In this document: positions 1 through 9,701 of the stretch, piece by piece
How positions within the stretch are numbered: position 1 is the stretch's first letter
How the letters are laid out: each line of letters begins with the position of its first letter
Source: Streptomyces bathyalis
Lineage (GTDB): Bacteria > Actinomycetota > Actinomycetes > Streptomycetales > Streptomycetaceae
Assembly (NCBI RefSeq): GCF_015910445.1
Contig: NZ_CP048882.1
Span: 2,790,001 to 2,854,000, forward strand
Length of the DNA: 64,000 bases
Direction of reading: 5' to 3'
Translations under genes and position numbers: made by a program
Notes under the pieces: model-generated
Databases searched by the model: none
What the model was told of the DNA's origin: nothing
What the model saw: the letters and a program-made list of their open reading frames with translations, nothing else

Positions 1-476
1 AAGTTGCCGGTGAGCTGCCGGCAGACCTGGCGCATGGCCTCGGCCGGGTCGCCGCTGGAGGAGTAGTGCTCCGCGAGGAGATGGGCCGCGGCCTCCGTGT
101 CAGTCTCCGAGACCAACACGTGGCCGCGGGCGGCGAGTTCGGCGCGCAGCTGCTCGTGGCCCGCGATGTCGCCGTTCTGGACGACCGCGACGCGTCCCGA
201 ATCGTCCATGTGCGGGTGCGCGTTGACGTCCGTGGGCGGTCCGAGCGTGGCGCGGCGGATGTGCCCGATCCCCGTCGTGGCGGCGGGCAGCGGACGCACT
301 CTCAGCTCTTCGCGCACGTCCCCGAACGTCCCCGCCTTCTTCGCCGCGGCAAGTCCGCCGTCGACGAGCAGAGCGACCCCGGCCGAGTCGTAATCGGGAC
401 GCTCGAGCAGGCGCAGCCCTTCGAGGAGCACGGCAAGGGCGGAACGCCCTCCCGTGTACGCAACGATTCCGCACAT
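1..476 (-). CDS. GlmS-like glutamine amidotransferase, N-terminal part (runs off the window)
   Basis: Read on the minus strand from an ATG at 476, the protein begins MCGIVAYTGG. This is the class II glutamine-amidotransferase start, with the catalytic Cys exposed after Met removal. About 158 residues are visible before the window edge. GlmS makes glucosamine-6-phosphate from fructose-6-phosphate and glutamine. Family blocks are present but divergent: RPDYDSAG (usually YRGYDSAG), GHIRRAT (usually GHTRWAT), VNAHPH, VVQNGD (usually VHNGI) and SETDTE. Cys, Arg, Asn-Gly and Asp of the glutaminase site survive, but the Trp after the Arg is replaced by Arg. The synthase and isomerase domains lie outside the window. 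Proximity to glmM fits an amino-sugar role. It is probably a secondary GlmS paralogue rather than the housekeeping copy. Confidence 0.8.
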   Translation of the reverse strand, partial: MCGIVAYTGGRSALAVLLEGLRLLERPDYDSAGVALLVDGGLAAAKKAGTFGDVREELRVRPLPAATTGIGHIRRATLGPPTDVNAHPHMDDSGRVAVVQNGDIAGHEQLRAELAARGHVLVSETDTEAAAHLLAEHYSSSGDPAEAMRQVCRQLTGN

Positions 477-520
477 GCGAGCACCCTAGAGCGTGGACGC
501 GGCCGGGCGCCGACGGGCGC

Positions 521-781
521 TCAGTGGCCCCGTGCGATGCGCTCTATGGCGTCCTCGACCAGCTCCAGGTACTCCGCTTCCTCACACCGCGGCTTGCTGC
601 CCAGGACGTACATGTCGAGGCTCTCCGTCAGATCCTCGGCCAGGTCCTCGTCCGGCAGGTAGTCCAGTGCCAGATCGCCCTGTATGCGGGCCGCGAAGTC
701 CCGGTCCGGATGCGCCTGGGCCAGGGCGGGTCTTCTTCGTATGCGGTGCTTCAGGCTCATGTGGCCGATGCGGAGGGACAT
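521..781 (-). CDS. Small acidic hypothetical protein
   Basis: An 86-residue reading from ATG 781; a second ATG at 760 gives 79 residues. The N-terminus is basic (LKHRIRRR), followed by an acidic C-terminal half (YLPDEDLAEDLTESLD, then EEAEYLELVEDAIERI) that should be helical. No catalytic motif, signal peptide or membrane segment is visible. No good ribosome binding site precedes either start, so the N-terminus is uncertain. It lies between the glmS-like gene and coaA on the same strand as glmS. I do not recognise a family; the composition pattern looks coding. Confidence 0.5.
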   Translation of the reverse strand: MSLRIGHMSLKHRIRRRPALAQAHPDRDFAARIQGDLALDYLPDEDLAEDLTESLDMYVLGSKPRCEEAEYLELVEDAIERIARGH

Positions 782-949
782 GACGGGAAACGTAGCGGCA
801 TAAACCCCCGGGCGTACACCGTCTGCACATCCTATTTTCACGGAGGGTTCGTGCCGAGCCCTCCGATGTCCCCGCTCCGCCCTCTCAATCGCTCCCGGGG
901 CAGTTCCGCGCGGCGGCACACCGGTTTCCGGCCATGAATACGGCGCAGA

Positions 950-1900
950 ATGGTCCCCGTGCCGACGAAGCCCTACGTGGATCTCTCACGTGCCGAATGG
1001 AGCGCGCTGCGCGAACGCACGCCGCTCCCCCTGAACGCGGACGAGGTCGAGGAGTTGCGCGGCCTCGGTGACGTCGTGGACCTCGACGAGGTGCGCGAGG
1101 TCTTCCTGCCGCTCTCCCGGCTGCTCAACCTCTACGTGGCCGCCACGCACGGCCTCCGCTCCGCGGTGAACACCTTCCTCGGCGACGCGGACGCGCAGCG
1201 CGGCACCCCGTTCGTGATCGGCGTCGCGGGCAGCGTCGCCGTGGGGAAGTCCACGGTCTCCCGGCTGCTGCGCGCGCTGCTCGCCCGGTGGCCCGAGCAC
1301 CCGCACGTCGAACTCGTCACCACCGACGGATTCCTGCTCCCCACGGCCGAGTTGGAGGAGCGCGGCCTGATGTCGCGCAAGGGCTTCCCCGAGTCCTACG
1401 ACCGCCGGGCGCTCACCCGCTTCGTCGCCGACGTCAAGGCCGGCAAGCCCGAGGTGTCGGCCCCCGTCTACTCGCACCTCATCTACGACCGGGTCCCCGG
1501 GGAGCGGCTGACCGTACGGAGGCCCGACATACTCATCGTCGAGGGGCTGAACGTGCTGCAGCCACCGCTGCCCGACCGCGACGGCCGCCCCCGGCTCGCC
1601 CTCTCCGACCACTTCGACTTCTCGGTCTACGTCGACGCCCGCACGAGCGACATCGAGCAGTGGTACCTGACCCGCTTCCGCGCGCTGCGGGAGACGGCCT
1701 TCCAGAACCCGCGCTCCTACTTCCACCGCTACACGCAGGTGACGGAGGAAGAGGCACTGGCGTACGCACGCCGGACCTGGCGCACCATCAACGAGGTCAA
1801 TCTGCGGCAGAACATCGCGCCCACGCGCGGACGAGCGACGCTGCAGCTCCACAAGGGGGCGGACCACAAGGTCGAGCGGCTCTCGCTGCGGAAGCTCTGA
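950..1900 (+). CDS. coaA: Pantothenate kinase, type I
   Basis: A 316-residue cytosolic kinase that phosphorylates pantothenate, the first step of coenzyme A synthesis. The P-loop GSVAVGKS is at about residues 94-101 and follows the hydrophobic strand FVIGVA. Downstream blocks typical of CoaA are visible: [40 protein letters not shown], and [15 protein letters not shown] ([10 protein letters not shown]). Length matches the bacterial type I family. Start chosen at ATG 950; a GTG at 959 in the same frame is an alternative and neither has a strong Shine-Dalgarno. It converges on glmM. Confidence 0.95.
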   Translation: MVPVPTKPYVDLSRAEWSALRERTPLPLNADEVEELRGLGDVVDLDEVREVFLPLSRLLNLYVAATHGLRSAVNTFLGDADAQRGTPFVIGVAGSVAVGKSTVSRLLRALLARWPEHPHVELVTTDGFLLPTAELEERGLMSRKGFPESYDRRALTRFVADVKAGKPEVSAPVYSHLIYDRVPGERLTVRRPDILIVEGLNVLQPPLPDRDGRPRLALSDHFDFSVYVDARTSDIEQWYLTRFRALRETAFQNPRSYFHRYTQVTEEEALAYARRTWRTINEVNLRQNIAPTRGRATLQLHKGADHKVERLSLRKL

Positions 1901-1902
1901 GC

Positions 1903-1924
1903 GGGCCGTCACCGGGGGCGGCCC
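1903..1924. terminator. Hairpin between convergent coaA and glmM
   Basis: GGGCCG (1903-1908) pairs with CGGCCC (1919-1924) around a 10-nt loop, directly after the coaA stop and in the 123-bp gap to the glmM stop. The stem is short, so this is a modest candidate. Confidence 0.35.
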
Positions 1925-2023
1925 CTGGCCGACCGCCCGGAGCACCGTGCCGTCCGAGCCGTGTGCGCCCGGCGGTTCCCGTCCCAGGAGGAAGTGCAGC
2001 CGACCGCTGCGGGGCCCAGAGGC

Positions 2024-3382
2024 TCAGCCGAGCGAGCTCTTCACCACGTCGGCCAGCCTGCCCGCGACGGACTCGGCCTGCTCGCTGTCCGCGGCCTCCA
2101 CCATCACCCGGACGAGCGGCTCGGTACCGGACGAACGCAGCAGCACCCTGCCGGTCGCGCCCAGCTCGCGCTCGGCGTCCGTGATGGCGGCGGCGAGCTC
2201 ACCGGAGGTCTTCACCCGGCTCCTGTCCACGTCCCGCACGTTGATCAGCACCTGCGGCAGGCGCTCCATGACGCTCGCCAGTTCCGAGAGGGACTTGCCC
2301 GTGGAGGCGACGCGGGCGGCGAGCATCAGCCCCGTCAGCGTGCCGTCGCCGGTGGTGGCGTGGTCGAGCGCGATCACGTGCCCCGACTGCTCGCCGCCCA
2401 GCGCGTATCCGCCGCGCTTCATCTCCTCCAGCACGTAGCGGTCGCCGACCGCCGTCTGCAGCACCTCGATCCCTTCACGGCCCATCGCGAGCCTGAAGCC
2501 GAGGTTGGACATGACCGTGGCCACCACGGTGTCCTTGCGCAGGTGCCCGGAGTCCCGCAGGGCCACGGCGAGGACGGCGAGGATCTGGTCGCCGTCGATC
2601 ACTTCGCCCTCCGCGTCGACGGCAAGGCAGCGGTCCGCATCGCCGTCGTGCGCGACGCCCAGGTCGGCACCGTGCTCCACGACGGTCGCGCGCAGCCCGT
2701 CCAGATGGGTCGAGCCGCAGTTCTCGTTGATGTTGAGCCCGTCCGGATCGGCGCCGATGGTGACCACTTCGGCACCGGCGCGCGCGAACGCCTCCGGGGA
2801 CACGCGGGAGGCCGCGCCGTTCGCGCCGTCGATGACCACTTTCAGCCCGTCGAGCCGGTTCGGCAGCACGCCGACGAGGTGGGCCACGTAGTTGTCGAAG
2901 CCCTCGTCGTAGTCGCGGACGCGTCCGACAGCGGCACCCGTCGGCCGGTCCCAGGGCTGGCCCGTGCCGTGCTCGTGGTACAGCGCCTCGATACGGTCCT
3001 CCAGCTCGTCCGCGAGCTTGTGGCCGCCCTGCGCGAAGAACTTGATGCCGTTGTCGGGCATGGGGTTGTGGCTCGCGGAGAGCATCACGCCGAGGTCCGC
3101 GCCGAGGGAACCGGTCAGATAGGCGACGGCCGGGGTGGGCAGCACGCCCACGCGCAGCACGTCGACACCGGCACCCGCCAGGCCCGCGACGACGGCGGCC
3201 TCCAGGAACTCCCCGGACGCTCGTGGGTCCCGTCCGACCACGGCCACCGGCCGGTGGCCCTCGAACGAGCCCACTTCAGCGAGCACATGCGCCGCCGAGA
3301 CCGACAGGCCGAGCGCCAGCTCGGCGGTCAGCCCCTCGTTGGCGACACCGCGCACACCGTCCGTTCCGAAGAGTCGTCCCAC
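2024..3382 (-). CDS. glmM: Phosphoglucosamine mutase
   Basis: A 452-residue mutase converting glucosamine-6-phosphate to glucosamine-1-phosphate for UDP-GlcNAc and peptidoglycan. The protein starts (GTG)[14 protein letters not shown], the canonical GlmM opening, with GGAGG 8 nt upstream. The phosphoserine loop [11 protein letters not shown] puts the catalytic serine at Ser104. The metal loop DGDADR and the sugar-binding GGEQSGH are present, as is the C-terminal phosphate-binding [12 protein letters not shown]. Full length. It follows rplM-rpsI on the same strand but is separated by a strong hairpin and about 410 bp, so it probably has its own promoter. Confidence 0.97.
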   Translation of the reverse strand: MGRLFGTDGVRGVANEGLTAELALGLSVSAAHVLAEVGSFEGHRPVAVVGRDPRASGEFLEAAVVAGLAGAGVDVLRVGVLPTPAVAYLTGSLGADLGVMLSASHNPMPDNGIKFFAQGGHKLADELEDRIEALYHEHGTGQPWDRPTGAAVGRVRDYDEGFDNYVAHLVGVLPNRLDGLKVVIDGANGAASRVSPEAFARAGAEVVTIGADPDGLNINENCGSTHLDGLRATVVEHGADLGVAHDGDADRCLAVDAEGEVIDGDQILAVLAVALRDSGHLRKDTVVATVMSNLGFRLAMGREGIEVLQTAVGDRYVLEEMKRGGYALGGEQSGHVIALDHATTGDGTLTGLMLAARVASTGKSLSELASVMERLPQVLINVRDVDRSRVKTSGELAAAITDAERELGATGRVLLRSSGTEPLVRVMVEAADSEQAESVAGRLADVVKSSLG

Positions 3383-3794
3383 TTGTGGTTCCTCCGAGTC
3401 GAGTCGAGTCGTACCGGGCCGAGGGCGGCTCCCGGCCGGATACGAGCTGTATACGAGCCGCATATGAGCCGAACACGAACCGGACACCACCCGGTCCGTA
3501 TGGAAGGTCCGAGCCCGGCCCCATCCGTGCAAGGTATCCGCCGCGCCCCGGTCTTCCGCACTCCCCCGCGTCCGGCACGCTCACGCGCCGCCCGCACTCA
3601 CCAAAGGTGCCCGTCGCCGCGCGTTGTATACCGAGTGCACGCGGGAAGCGTGCCGTCCCGGCCGGCACCTGTGCACCCGCCGTGTGGCCCGCCCCGCGTC
3701 CGTCCTCCTGATAGACGAACGCCCCGGGGGCACGGTTTCGTACCCCCGGGGCGGTTCGTATCGCTGCTGTGAACAGCGCAGCCAGTACGGCGCG
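3383..3794 (-). promoter_or_regulatory. glmM upstream region with 11-bp phased repeats
   Basis: A 412-bp gap between the rpsI stop and the glmM start with no credible gene. It contains the rpsI terminator (3720-3753). At 3438-3492 there are five consecutive 11-nt units: GGATACGAGCT, GTATACGAGCC, GCATATGAGCC, GAACACGAACC, GGACACCACCC. The similarity decays along the array. The 11-bp period would place each copy on nearly the same face of the helix, about 55 bp upstream of the glmM start. It is a candidate binding array or bent-DNA element for glmM control. Confidence 0.5.
3720..3753 (-). terminator. Terminator of rplM-rpsI
   Basis: A perfect 11-bp stem: CGCCCCGGGGG (3720-3730) pairs with CCCCCGGGGCG (3743-3753) around a 12-nt loop, 42 nt after the rpsI stop. 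Confidence 0.85.
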
Positions 3795-4298
3795 TCAGCG
3801 CTTGCTGTACTGCGTGCCCTTGCGGGCCTTCTTCAGACCGGCCTTCTTGCGCTCGACGGCACGAGCGTCGCGCGTGAGGAAGCCGGCCTTCTTCAGCGGA
3901 CCGCGGTTGTTGTCCGTGTCCGCCTCGTTCAGCGCACGGGCCACGCCGAGGCGCAGGGCGCCCGCCTGGCCCGAGATGCCGCCACCGTTGATGCGGGCGA
4001 CGACGTCGTAGCGGTCGTCCAGCTCGAGCACCTTGAAGGGCTCGTTGACTTCCTGCTGGTGCACCTTGTTGGGGAAGTACCCCTCAAGGGTGCGACCGTT
4101 GATCTTCCACTTGCCGCTGCCCGGGACGATACGGACGCGGGCGACGGCGTTCTTGCGGCGCCCGGTGCCGGCGGCCGGCTGCGGGTCGCCGAAGCGGGAC
4201 GCGAGCGACTCGGAGGTGAACTCCTCCGGCGCCTCGGGGGTCTCGGTCGTGTACTCCTCGACGCCCTCTACGGGGGTCTCAGCAGTGGTCTCGGCCAC
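3795..4298 (-). CDS. rpsI: 30S ribosomal protein S9
   Basis: A 167-residue S9. A Glu/Thr-rich N-terminal extension ([14 protein letters not shown]...) of about 45 residues typical of actinobacteria precedes the conserved core [13 protein letters not shown]. The protein ends in the basic tail KGTQYSKR, whose last residues reach the P-site tRNA in known ribosome structures. The GTG start at 4298 is preceded by GAGGAG. It follows rplM by 42 nt in the usual rplM-rpsI operon. Confidence 0.97.
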   Translation of the reverse strand: MAETTAETPVEGVEEYTTETPEAPEEFTSESLASRFGDPQPAAGTGRRKNAVARVRIVPGSGKWKINGRTLEGYFPNKVHQQEVNEPFKVLELDDRYDVVARINGGGISGQAGALRLGVARALNEADTDNNRGPLKKAGFLTRDARAVERKKAGLKKARKGTQYSKR

Positions 4299-4340
4299 GG
4301 TTCTCCTCAACTTCTCTCTGTATCGGGTTGGTGGCCGGAC

Positions 4341-4784
4341 TTACTGCGCGACCTGGCTGATCTCGAACGGCACGGGCTGCTGGGCGCCGTGCGGGTGCTG
4401 GTCACCCGCGTAGACCTTCAGCTTCGAGAGCATCTGGCGGCCCAGGGTGTTCTTCGGGAGCATGCCCTTGACGGCCTTCTCCACGGCCTTCTCGGGGTTC
4501 TTCTCCAGCAGCTCGTCATAGCGGACGGACCGCAGACCACCCGGGTAACCGGAGTGGCGGTAGGCCATCTTCTGAGTCCGCTTGTTGCCGGACAGGTGCA
4601 CCTTGTCGGCGTTGATGATGACGACGAAGTCACCGGTGTCGACGTGAGGCGCGTACACCGGCTTGTGCTTGCCCCGGAGAAGGGTGGCGGCCTGGGTGGC
4701 CAGACGGCCCAGGACAACGTCCTGCGCGTCGATGACGTGCCACTGGCGCTTTACATCGCCGGGCTTGGGGCTGTACGTACGCAC
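4341..4784 (-). CDS. rplM: 50S ribosomal protein L13
   Basis: A 147-residue L13, an early-assembly protein of the large subunit. It starts (GTG)[19 protein letters not shown] and contains the family blocks [32 protein letters not shown] and [11 protein letters not shown]. Length is standard. The GTG at 4784 was chosen because the conserved N-terminus begins there. First gene of rplM-rpsI. Confidence 0.97.
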   Translation of the reverse strand: MRTYSPKPGDVKRQWHVIDAQDVVLGRLATQAATLLRGKHKPVYAPHVDTGDFVVIINADKVHLSGNKRTQKMAYRHSGYPGGLRSVRYDELLEKNPEKAVEKAVKGMLPKNTLGRQMLSKLKVYAGDQHPHGAQQPVPFEISQVAQ

Positions 4785-5201
4785 TGTCGTAGCCTTCGCT
4801 TCTTCTAGGTGGGGTATCCCCGGGCCCGCAGGACCAGGGGACGGCCTCCCAATGCCCCGGAGGGGCCACGGGAAGAGTCCTGACAAGGCCACCTGGCAGA
4901 TCACGACAGCCTTGACCGCACTGCGGTGACGCGAGCCGCTTGTGCTGATCGCTGGTCATCGGCCGGTGGGCCGGGTGTAAGGCCCTCCCACGTGAGAATG
5001 AGCAAGCCAATACACACAACGAACCGGCAGCTTACCGGGGCGCACCCGTACGGGTCAAAGCGGGCCGTACACGCGCTGTGATCGGCCCCGGCTCCCGTTC
5101 CCGGGCTCCGTCAGCCGCCTCGCCGCACTTCCGTTCCGCCCCCACGCCGCGCTTCCGTTCCGCGCCTGCGTCGCCGCCTCGCCCGTGCGTCCGACGGCCG
5201 C
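4785..5201 (-). promoter_or_regulatory. rplM upstream region
   Basis: 417 bp without a credible gene between the ABC-F stop and the rplM start. A relatively AT-rich patch near 4995-5025 is the likeliest promoter area, but I cannot fix a -35/-10 pair. A 12-nt direct repeat, CTTCCGTTCCGC, occurs at 5128-5139 and 5152-5163 just after the ABC-F gene; its meaning is unknown. Confidence 0.35.
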
Positions 5202-6848
5202 TCAGCGGGCGCGCTCGACCCTCCCCTCGTCCCATACGGCCTCCGGCGTCTCCCGTACGACACCGTCCGCGCCGAAGACCAGGAACCGGTCGAAGGACCG
5301 CGCGAACCAGCGGTCGTGCGTCACGGCCAGCACCGTGCCCTCGTACGCCTCCAGTCCGGCCTGCAGCGCCTCCGCCGACTCCAGGTCGAGGTTGTCGGTG
5401 GGCTCGTCCAGCAGCAGCGCCGTCGTGCCCTCCAGTTCCAGCAGCAGGATCTGGAAGCGTGCCTGCTGGCCGCCCGACAGCCGCTCGAAGGTTTGCTCGG
5501 CCTGTCCGGTCATCTCGTAGCGGCGCAGCGCGGACATCGCCGCGCCCCTGTCCTTGGCGTGCTCCGTCCACAGGACGTCCAGCAGGGTGCGTCCGGCGAG
5601 TTCGGGGTGGGCGTGCGTCTGGGCGAAGTGCCCCGGCACGACACGCGCGCCCAGCTTCCAACTGCCCGTGTGCGCAACCGATCCACCGTCCGGGCCGCCC
5701 GCCAGCAGCCGCAGGAAGTGGGACTTGCCCGACCCGTTCGAGCCCAGCACCGCGACCCTGTCCCCGTAGAAGACCTCCAGGCTGAACGGCTTCATCAGCC
5801 CGGTCAGCTCCAGCTGTTCGCAGGTCACCGCGCGCACGCCGGTACGGCTGCCGCGCAGCCGCATCGCGATGCGCTGCTCGCGTGGGGGCTCGGGCGGCGG
5901 CCCGGCCTCCTCGAACTTCCGCAGGCGCGTCTTCGCCGCCTGGTACCGGGAGGCCATCTCGCTGCTGCGCGCCGCGTACTGCTGAAGGTCCAGCACCAGC
6001 CGCTTCAACTGGGCGCGTTTCTCGTCCCATCGGCGGCGCAGCTCCTCGAAGCGTGCGAACCGTTCCCGCCGCGCCTCGTGATAGCTGCCGAACCCCCCGC
6101 CGTGCACCCACACTTCGGAACCCGCCGGGCTCGGTTCCACGCTGACGATCTTCTGCGCGGCACGGGCCAGCAGTTCACGGTCGTGGGAGATGAACAGCAC
6201 CGTCTTGCGGGTCTCCTTGAGGCGTTGCTCCAGCCACCGCTTGCCAGGGACGTCGAGATAGTTGTCGGGCTCGTCCAGGAGCAGCACCTCGTCGGTGCCG
6301 CGCAGCAGTGCCTCCAGCACCAGGCGCTTCTGCTCGCCGCCGGAGAGAGTGCTCAGCGTGCGCCACCGCGCCTTCTCAAAGGGCGTACCGAGCGCGGCGG
6401 TTGTGCACTTGTCCCACAGCGTCTCGGCCTCGTAGCCCTGCACCTCGGCCCAGTCGGCGAGGGCCTGCGCGTACCGCAGTTGCGTGTCCTCGTCGTCCGA
6501 GTCCGCCTCCATGACGGCCAGTTCGGCGGCGTCCACCTCCTCGGCGGCGCGGCGGACCGGGGGCGGTGACACGGACACCAGCAGGTCCCGCACGGTCCGT
6601 TCACCGTTCGTCCCCGTGTCCGCGCCGATGAACTGCGGCATGATGCCCAGTCCGCCGCTGGACGTCACCGTGCCGCCGTCCGCCTGCAGTTCGCCCGAGA
6701 TCAGGCGCAGGAGCGTCGTCTTCCCGGCCCCGTTCGGGCCCACCAGCGCAACGGCGGCACCGTCTCCGACCCGGAACGAGACGTCGGACAGCAACGCCCG
6801 CCCGTCAGGGAGGAAGTACTCGAGATGCGCGACTTCGAGATGGCCCAT
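5202..6848 (-). CDS. ABC-F family ATPase (ribosome-associated, no membrane domain)
   Basis: A 548-residue protein with two ATP-binding cassettes and no membrane segments, the ABC-F plan. These proteins act on the ribosome, as translation factors or antibiotic-protection proteins. Cassette 1 has Walker A GPNGAGKTT (about 37-45), signature LSGGEQ and Walker B LLLDEPDNYLD. A basic, Arg-rich linker (RRERFARFEELRRRWDEKR) follows. Cassette 2 has GSNGSGKSH, LSGGQQARFQ and LLLDEPTDNLD. Both ATPase sites look intact. Start chosen at ATG 6848, where homology begins. It is divergent from the next gene, with only 53 bp between them. The substrate or drug cannot be told from sequence. Confidence 0.9.
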   Translation of the reverse strand: MGHLEVAHLEYFLPDGRALLSDVSFRVGDGAAVALVGPNGAGKTTLLRLISGELQADGGTVTSSGGLGIMPQFIGADTGTNGERTVRDLLVSVSPPPVRRAAEEVDAAELAVMEADSDDEDTQLRYAQALADWAEVQGYEAETLWDKCTTAALGTPFEKARWRTLSTLSGGEQKRLVLEALLRGTDEVLLLDEPDNYLDVPGKRWLEQRLKETRKTVLFISHDRELLARAAQKIVSVEPSPAGSEVWVHGGGFGSYHEARRERFARFEELRRRWDEKRAQLKRLVLDLQQYAARSSEMASRYQAAKTRLRKFEEAGPPPEPPREQRIAMRLRGSRTGVRAVTCEQLELTGLMKPFSLEVFYGDRVAVLGSNGSGKSHFLRLLAGGPDGGSVAHTGSWKLGARVVPGHFAQTHAHPELAGRTLLDVLWTEHAKDRGAAMSALRRYEMTGQAEQTFERLSGGQQARFQILLLELEGTTALLLDEPTDNLDLESAEALQAGLEAYEGTVLAVTHDRWFARSFDRFLVFGADGVVRETPEAVWDEGRVERAR

Positions 6849-6901
6849 GGGCTCATACTCGCGCTGGCAATCACCCGCAACCAAACGAATATGATGCGCC
6901 C

Positions 6902-7756
6902 ATGAGCTTTGGGCAGGGTGGACCCGGCGAGGGTCCGGGCGGTTCTTCCACTCCCGACTGGGCCGCGCTCGCCGACGAGACGGAGCGGGACCGCACGCGC
7001 AAGCGCCGCTGGATGATCGCGGGTGCGGGTGCGCTCGCCACGGTCGTCGTGGCCGGCATCGTCGCTGTCGCGGTCATGAACGAGGGGGGTAGCGGCGGCA
7101 GCGCTTCCGACAAGCCGTCGGAGACCCTCCCGACCCCCGAGGATCTGCCGTCGAGCACCGCGGGCCAGCCGGACCCGACGTTCAAGGACGAGCCGCCGCC
7201 CCCTCCACCGCCCCGGGACTTCATCTCCGACGCCAAGCGCGACAAGGCCCCGCTCACCGTCGGCACGCTCTTCCCGTCCAAGCGCGTCAGCATCAACGGG
7301 CGTCCGTACAAGCGCGCTTCGACCGATGCGAGCAAGGGCTGCACCGACGCGGCCCACGCCGGTCTCGGCCCGGTGCTCAGCAAGAACGGCTGCGAGAGCC
7401 TCTTCCGGGCCACCTACACGCGCGGCGAGCTCGGCGTCACGGTCGGGATCGCGGTCTTCGACGACGCCAGGACCGCGGCCAAGGTGAAGAAGCAGTACAA
7501 GCCGAACCTCGTCGCCCTGAAGGGCGGGGGCGTCCCCGACTTCTGCCGCACGGTCACCTGCCGTACGACTGCCAACTCCTTCGGCCGGTACGCCTACTTC
7601 ACGATCTCGGGACGCACCAACGGCAAGCCCTCCACCGCCGCCGACACCAAGGCGGAGCAGGCGGGCCGCGACGGTTCCACGTACGCCTACGCCCGGATCC
7701 TCAAGCGCGGCAAGGAGCAGGCGGCGGCCGCCGTCGGTGCCTCGCCCGAGGAGTAG
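6902..7756 (+). CDS. Single-pass membrane-anchored extracellular protein, function unknown
   Basis: 284 residues. An N-terminal cytoplasmic tail (GPGEGPGGSS..., then basic RTRKRR) leads into one transmembrane helix at about residues 38-59 (MIAGAGALATVVVAGIVAVAV). A disordered Pro/Ser/Gly linker with seven consecutive prolines comes next, then a roughly 175-residue exported domain. That domain has four cysteines (GCTD, GCES, DFCRTVTCRT), suggesting two disulfides. No lipobox or enzyme motif is visible. Similar membrane-anchored proteins are common in Streptomyces. Start ATG 6902. Confidence 0.8.
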   Translation: MSFGQGGPGEGPGGSSTPDWAALADETERDRTRKRRWMIAGAGALATVVVAGIVAVAVMNEGGSGGSASDKPSETLPTPEDLPSSTAGQPDPTFKDEPPPPPPPRDFISDAKRDKAPLTVGTLFPSKRVSINGRPYKRASTDASKGCTDAAHAGLGPVLSKNGCESLFRATYTRGELGVTVGIAVFDDARTAAKVKKQYKPNLVALKGGGVPDFCRTVTCRTTANSFGRYAYFTISGRTNGKPSTAADTKAEQAGRDGSTYAYARILKRGKEQAAAAVGASPEE

Positions 7757-7790
7757 CGGACGGCCGAAGAGGCAAGCCGCCGGCGGCCGT

Positions 7791-8720
7791 TCAGCAGCAG
7801 CTCGCAGCTGCGGCCGCGCCTCCCCCGGCTGCCGCCGGGGAGGTGCCCCCAGCAGGCAGTGAACGCCTGGTGCGCGCCGCGAGGTTGCGCGCCGCCAGCT
7901 CCTCGTCCGGTGGATAGCCGACCTCTTCCAGGGTCAGCCCGTGCGGCCGCACGACGTGGACCGCGGAGTCCCGTACCTGCCCGGCCAGCACCTCCCCCGG
8001 CCACTTCGGGGGCCTGTGCCCGTCACCGACGAAGAGCATCGCTCCCACCAGCGAGCGCACCATGTTGTGGCAGAAGGCGTCTGCCTTGACCGTCGCCTCC
8101 AGCACGCCGTCGTCGTGCCGTTCCCAGTGCAGCTGCTGCAGCGTGCGGATGGTGGTCGCGCCGTCGCGCCGCTTGCAGTACGCGGCGAAGTCGTGCTCTC
8201 CGAGCAGATGCCCGGCAGCGGCGTTCATCGCGTCGACGTCGAGCGGCCAGTTGTGCCAGAGCACGTGCGAGCGCAGCAGCGGGTCGACGCCGCCGGGATG
8301 GTCGCTCACCCGGTACGTGTAGCGCCGCCAGATCGCGGAGAAGCGGGCGTTGAAGTGCGGCGGCGCCGCTGACACCCGCCACACGCGCACATCCATCGGC
8401 AGTCGCCCGGCGAGGCGCCGCAGCAACTGCCCGCTGTGCTCGGCCCATACCTCCTCAGGCAGGTCGACGTGTGCGACCTGACCCCGCGCGTGCACACCGG
8501 CGTCCGTACGGCCGGCGACGGTCAGATCCACCGGCACGGCCTCGTCCTGCTGCCCGAGGCGCAGCACCACGCGGATCGCGTCCTCCAGCTCCTGCTGCAC
8601 GGTCCGCCGGCTCCGCTGCCGGGCCCAGCCGGAGAAGTCCTTGCCGTCGTAGCTCAGGTCGAGCCGCACCCGTACCTTGCCGGGCTCCACCGCGTCCGTC
8701 CCGTACGTCCCATCCGTCAC
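7791..8720 (-). CDS. truA: tRNA pseudouridine synthase A (positions 38-40)
   Basis: 309 residues from GTG 8720. Converts uridines 38-40 in the tRNA anticodon stem-loop to pseudouridine. The family signature [13 protein letters not shown] carries the catalytic Asp at residue 73. Other blocks are [28 protein letters not shown] and [13 protein letters not shown]. The C-terminus is extended by an Ala/Gly-rich low-complexity tail (AAGGGAAAAA). It lies downstream of rplQ on the same strand but beyond a terminator, as commonly seen in actinobacteria. Confidence 0.95.
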   Translation of the reverse strand: MTDGTYGTDAVEPGKVRVRLDLSYDGKDFSGWARQRSRRTVQQELEDAIRVVLRLGQQDEAVPVDLTVAGRTDAGVHARGQVAHVDLPEEVWAEHSGQLLRRLAGRLPMDVRVWRVSAAPPHFNARFSAIWRRYTYRVSDHPGGVDPLLRSHVLWHNWPLDVDAMNAAAGHLLGEHDFAAYCKRRDGATTIRTLQQLHWERHDDGVLEATVKADAFCHNMVRSLVGAMLFVGDGHRPPKWPGEVLAGQVRDSAVHVVRPHGLTLEEVGYPPDEELAARNLAARTRRSLPAGGTSPAAAGGGAAAAASCC

Positions 8721-8761
8721 GCAGCCGATCCTCCCGTTCCTCTCCCGATGAAGAACGAACA

Positions 8762-8787
8762 GGCCCGCTCCCCGAAGGGAACGGGCC
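8762..8787 (-). terminator. Terminator after rplQ
   Basis: GGCCCG (8762-8767) pairs with CGGGCC (8782-8787); the inner stem TCCC/GGGA closes a CGAA tetraloop, with one C-A mismatch between the two stems. It sits 20 nt after the rplQ stop and ends the alpha operon before truA. Confidence 0.75.
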
Positions 8788-8807
8788 CGCTCAGAGCTCC
8801 ACGAGTG

Positions 8808-9515
8808 TCAGGCGTCCTTCGACTCCCCGGCCGCGGACTCGCCGCCCTCGGCCTCGGACTTGGCATCGGTCTTGGCCGTTGCCTCGGACTCCTTCTTCGC
8901 GGTGGCCTTCTTGGCGGCGGTCTTCTTGGCAGGTGCCTTCTTGGCCGGAGCCTTCTTGGCAGCTGCCTTCTTCTCGCCGTCAGCGGCCTCGTCGTCCTCG
9001 GCCTTCTTGGCAGGCGCCTTCTTGGCTGTGGCCTTCTTCTCGCCGGCAGCCGCCTCGTCGCCCTCGGCCTTCTTCGCCGGTGCCTTCTTGGCCGGGGCCT
9101 CCTTCGCCGTCCGCTTGGTCGCGGCCTCGGCCTCGCCGACAGCCTGCTGCTGCACGGTGAGGGCCTCCACCAGCTCGATCACGGCCATGGGCGCGTTGTC
9201 GCCACGGCGGTTACCGATCTTGGTGATGCGGGTGTAGCCACCCGGCCGGTTCTCGTAGCGGGGACCGATCTCGGTGAAGAGGGTGTGGACCACGCTCTTG
9301 TCCGCCACCGTGCGCATGACCTGGCGACGGTTGTGCAGGTCGCCCTTCTTCGCCTTGGTGATCAGACGCTCCGCGACGGGACGCAGCCGACGTGCCCGCG
9401 CCTCCGTGGTGGTGATGCGCCCGTACTCGAAAAGGTTCGTGGCGAGGTTCGCCAGCATCGCCTTCTGGTGCGCGGCGCTGCCGCCCATGCGGGCACCCTT
9501 GGTGGGCTTCGGCAT
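8808..9515 (-). CDS. rplQ: 50S ribosomal protein L17 with a long Lys/Ala tail
   Basis: 235 residues. The first ~125 are ordinary L17 ([44 protein letters not shown]). The remaining ~110 residues are a low-complexity tail of repeated [10 protein letters not shown] units broken by acidic patches ([18 protein letters not shown]), resembling histone-H1-like tails. Start chosen at ATG 9515, the conserved N-terminus. Last gene of the alpha operon, after rpoA. Confidence 0.95.
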   Translation of the reverse strand: MPKPTKGARMGGSAAHQKAMLANLATNLFEYGRITTTEARARRLRPVAERLITKAKKGDLHNRRQVMRTVADKSVVHTLFTEIGPRYENRPGGYTRITKIGNRRGDNAPMAVIELVEALTVQQQAVGEAEAATKRTAKEAPAKKAPAKKAEGDEAAAGEKKATAKKAPAKKAEDDEAADGEKKAAAKKAPAKKAPAKKTAAKKATAKKESEATAKTDAKSEAEGGESAAGESKDA

Positions 9516-9701
9516 CGTGCTTCTCCTTCTGTGTTCCTGCACCGGCCGTATCAGGTACCAGTGACAGTTCCGGCCGTATCAGGTACCGGGATGTGGTTCC
9601 CCCAGGCCCGCCAGGGCGAGAGGGAGCCCGGCCGGGCGGATTCCCGGCCGGGGCAACGGGGCCGCGGTGGGACCCCGTGGATCAGAACCGCTCGGCGAGG
9701 C

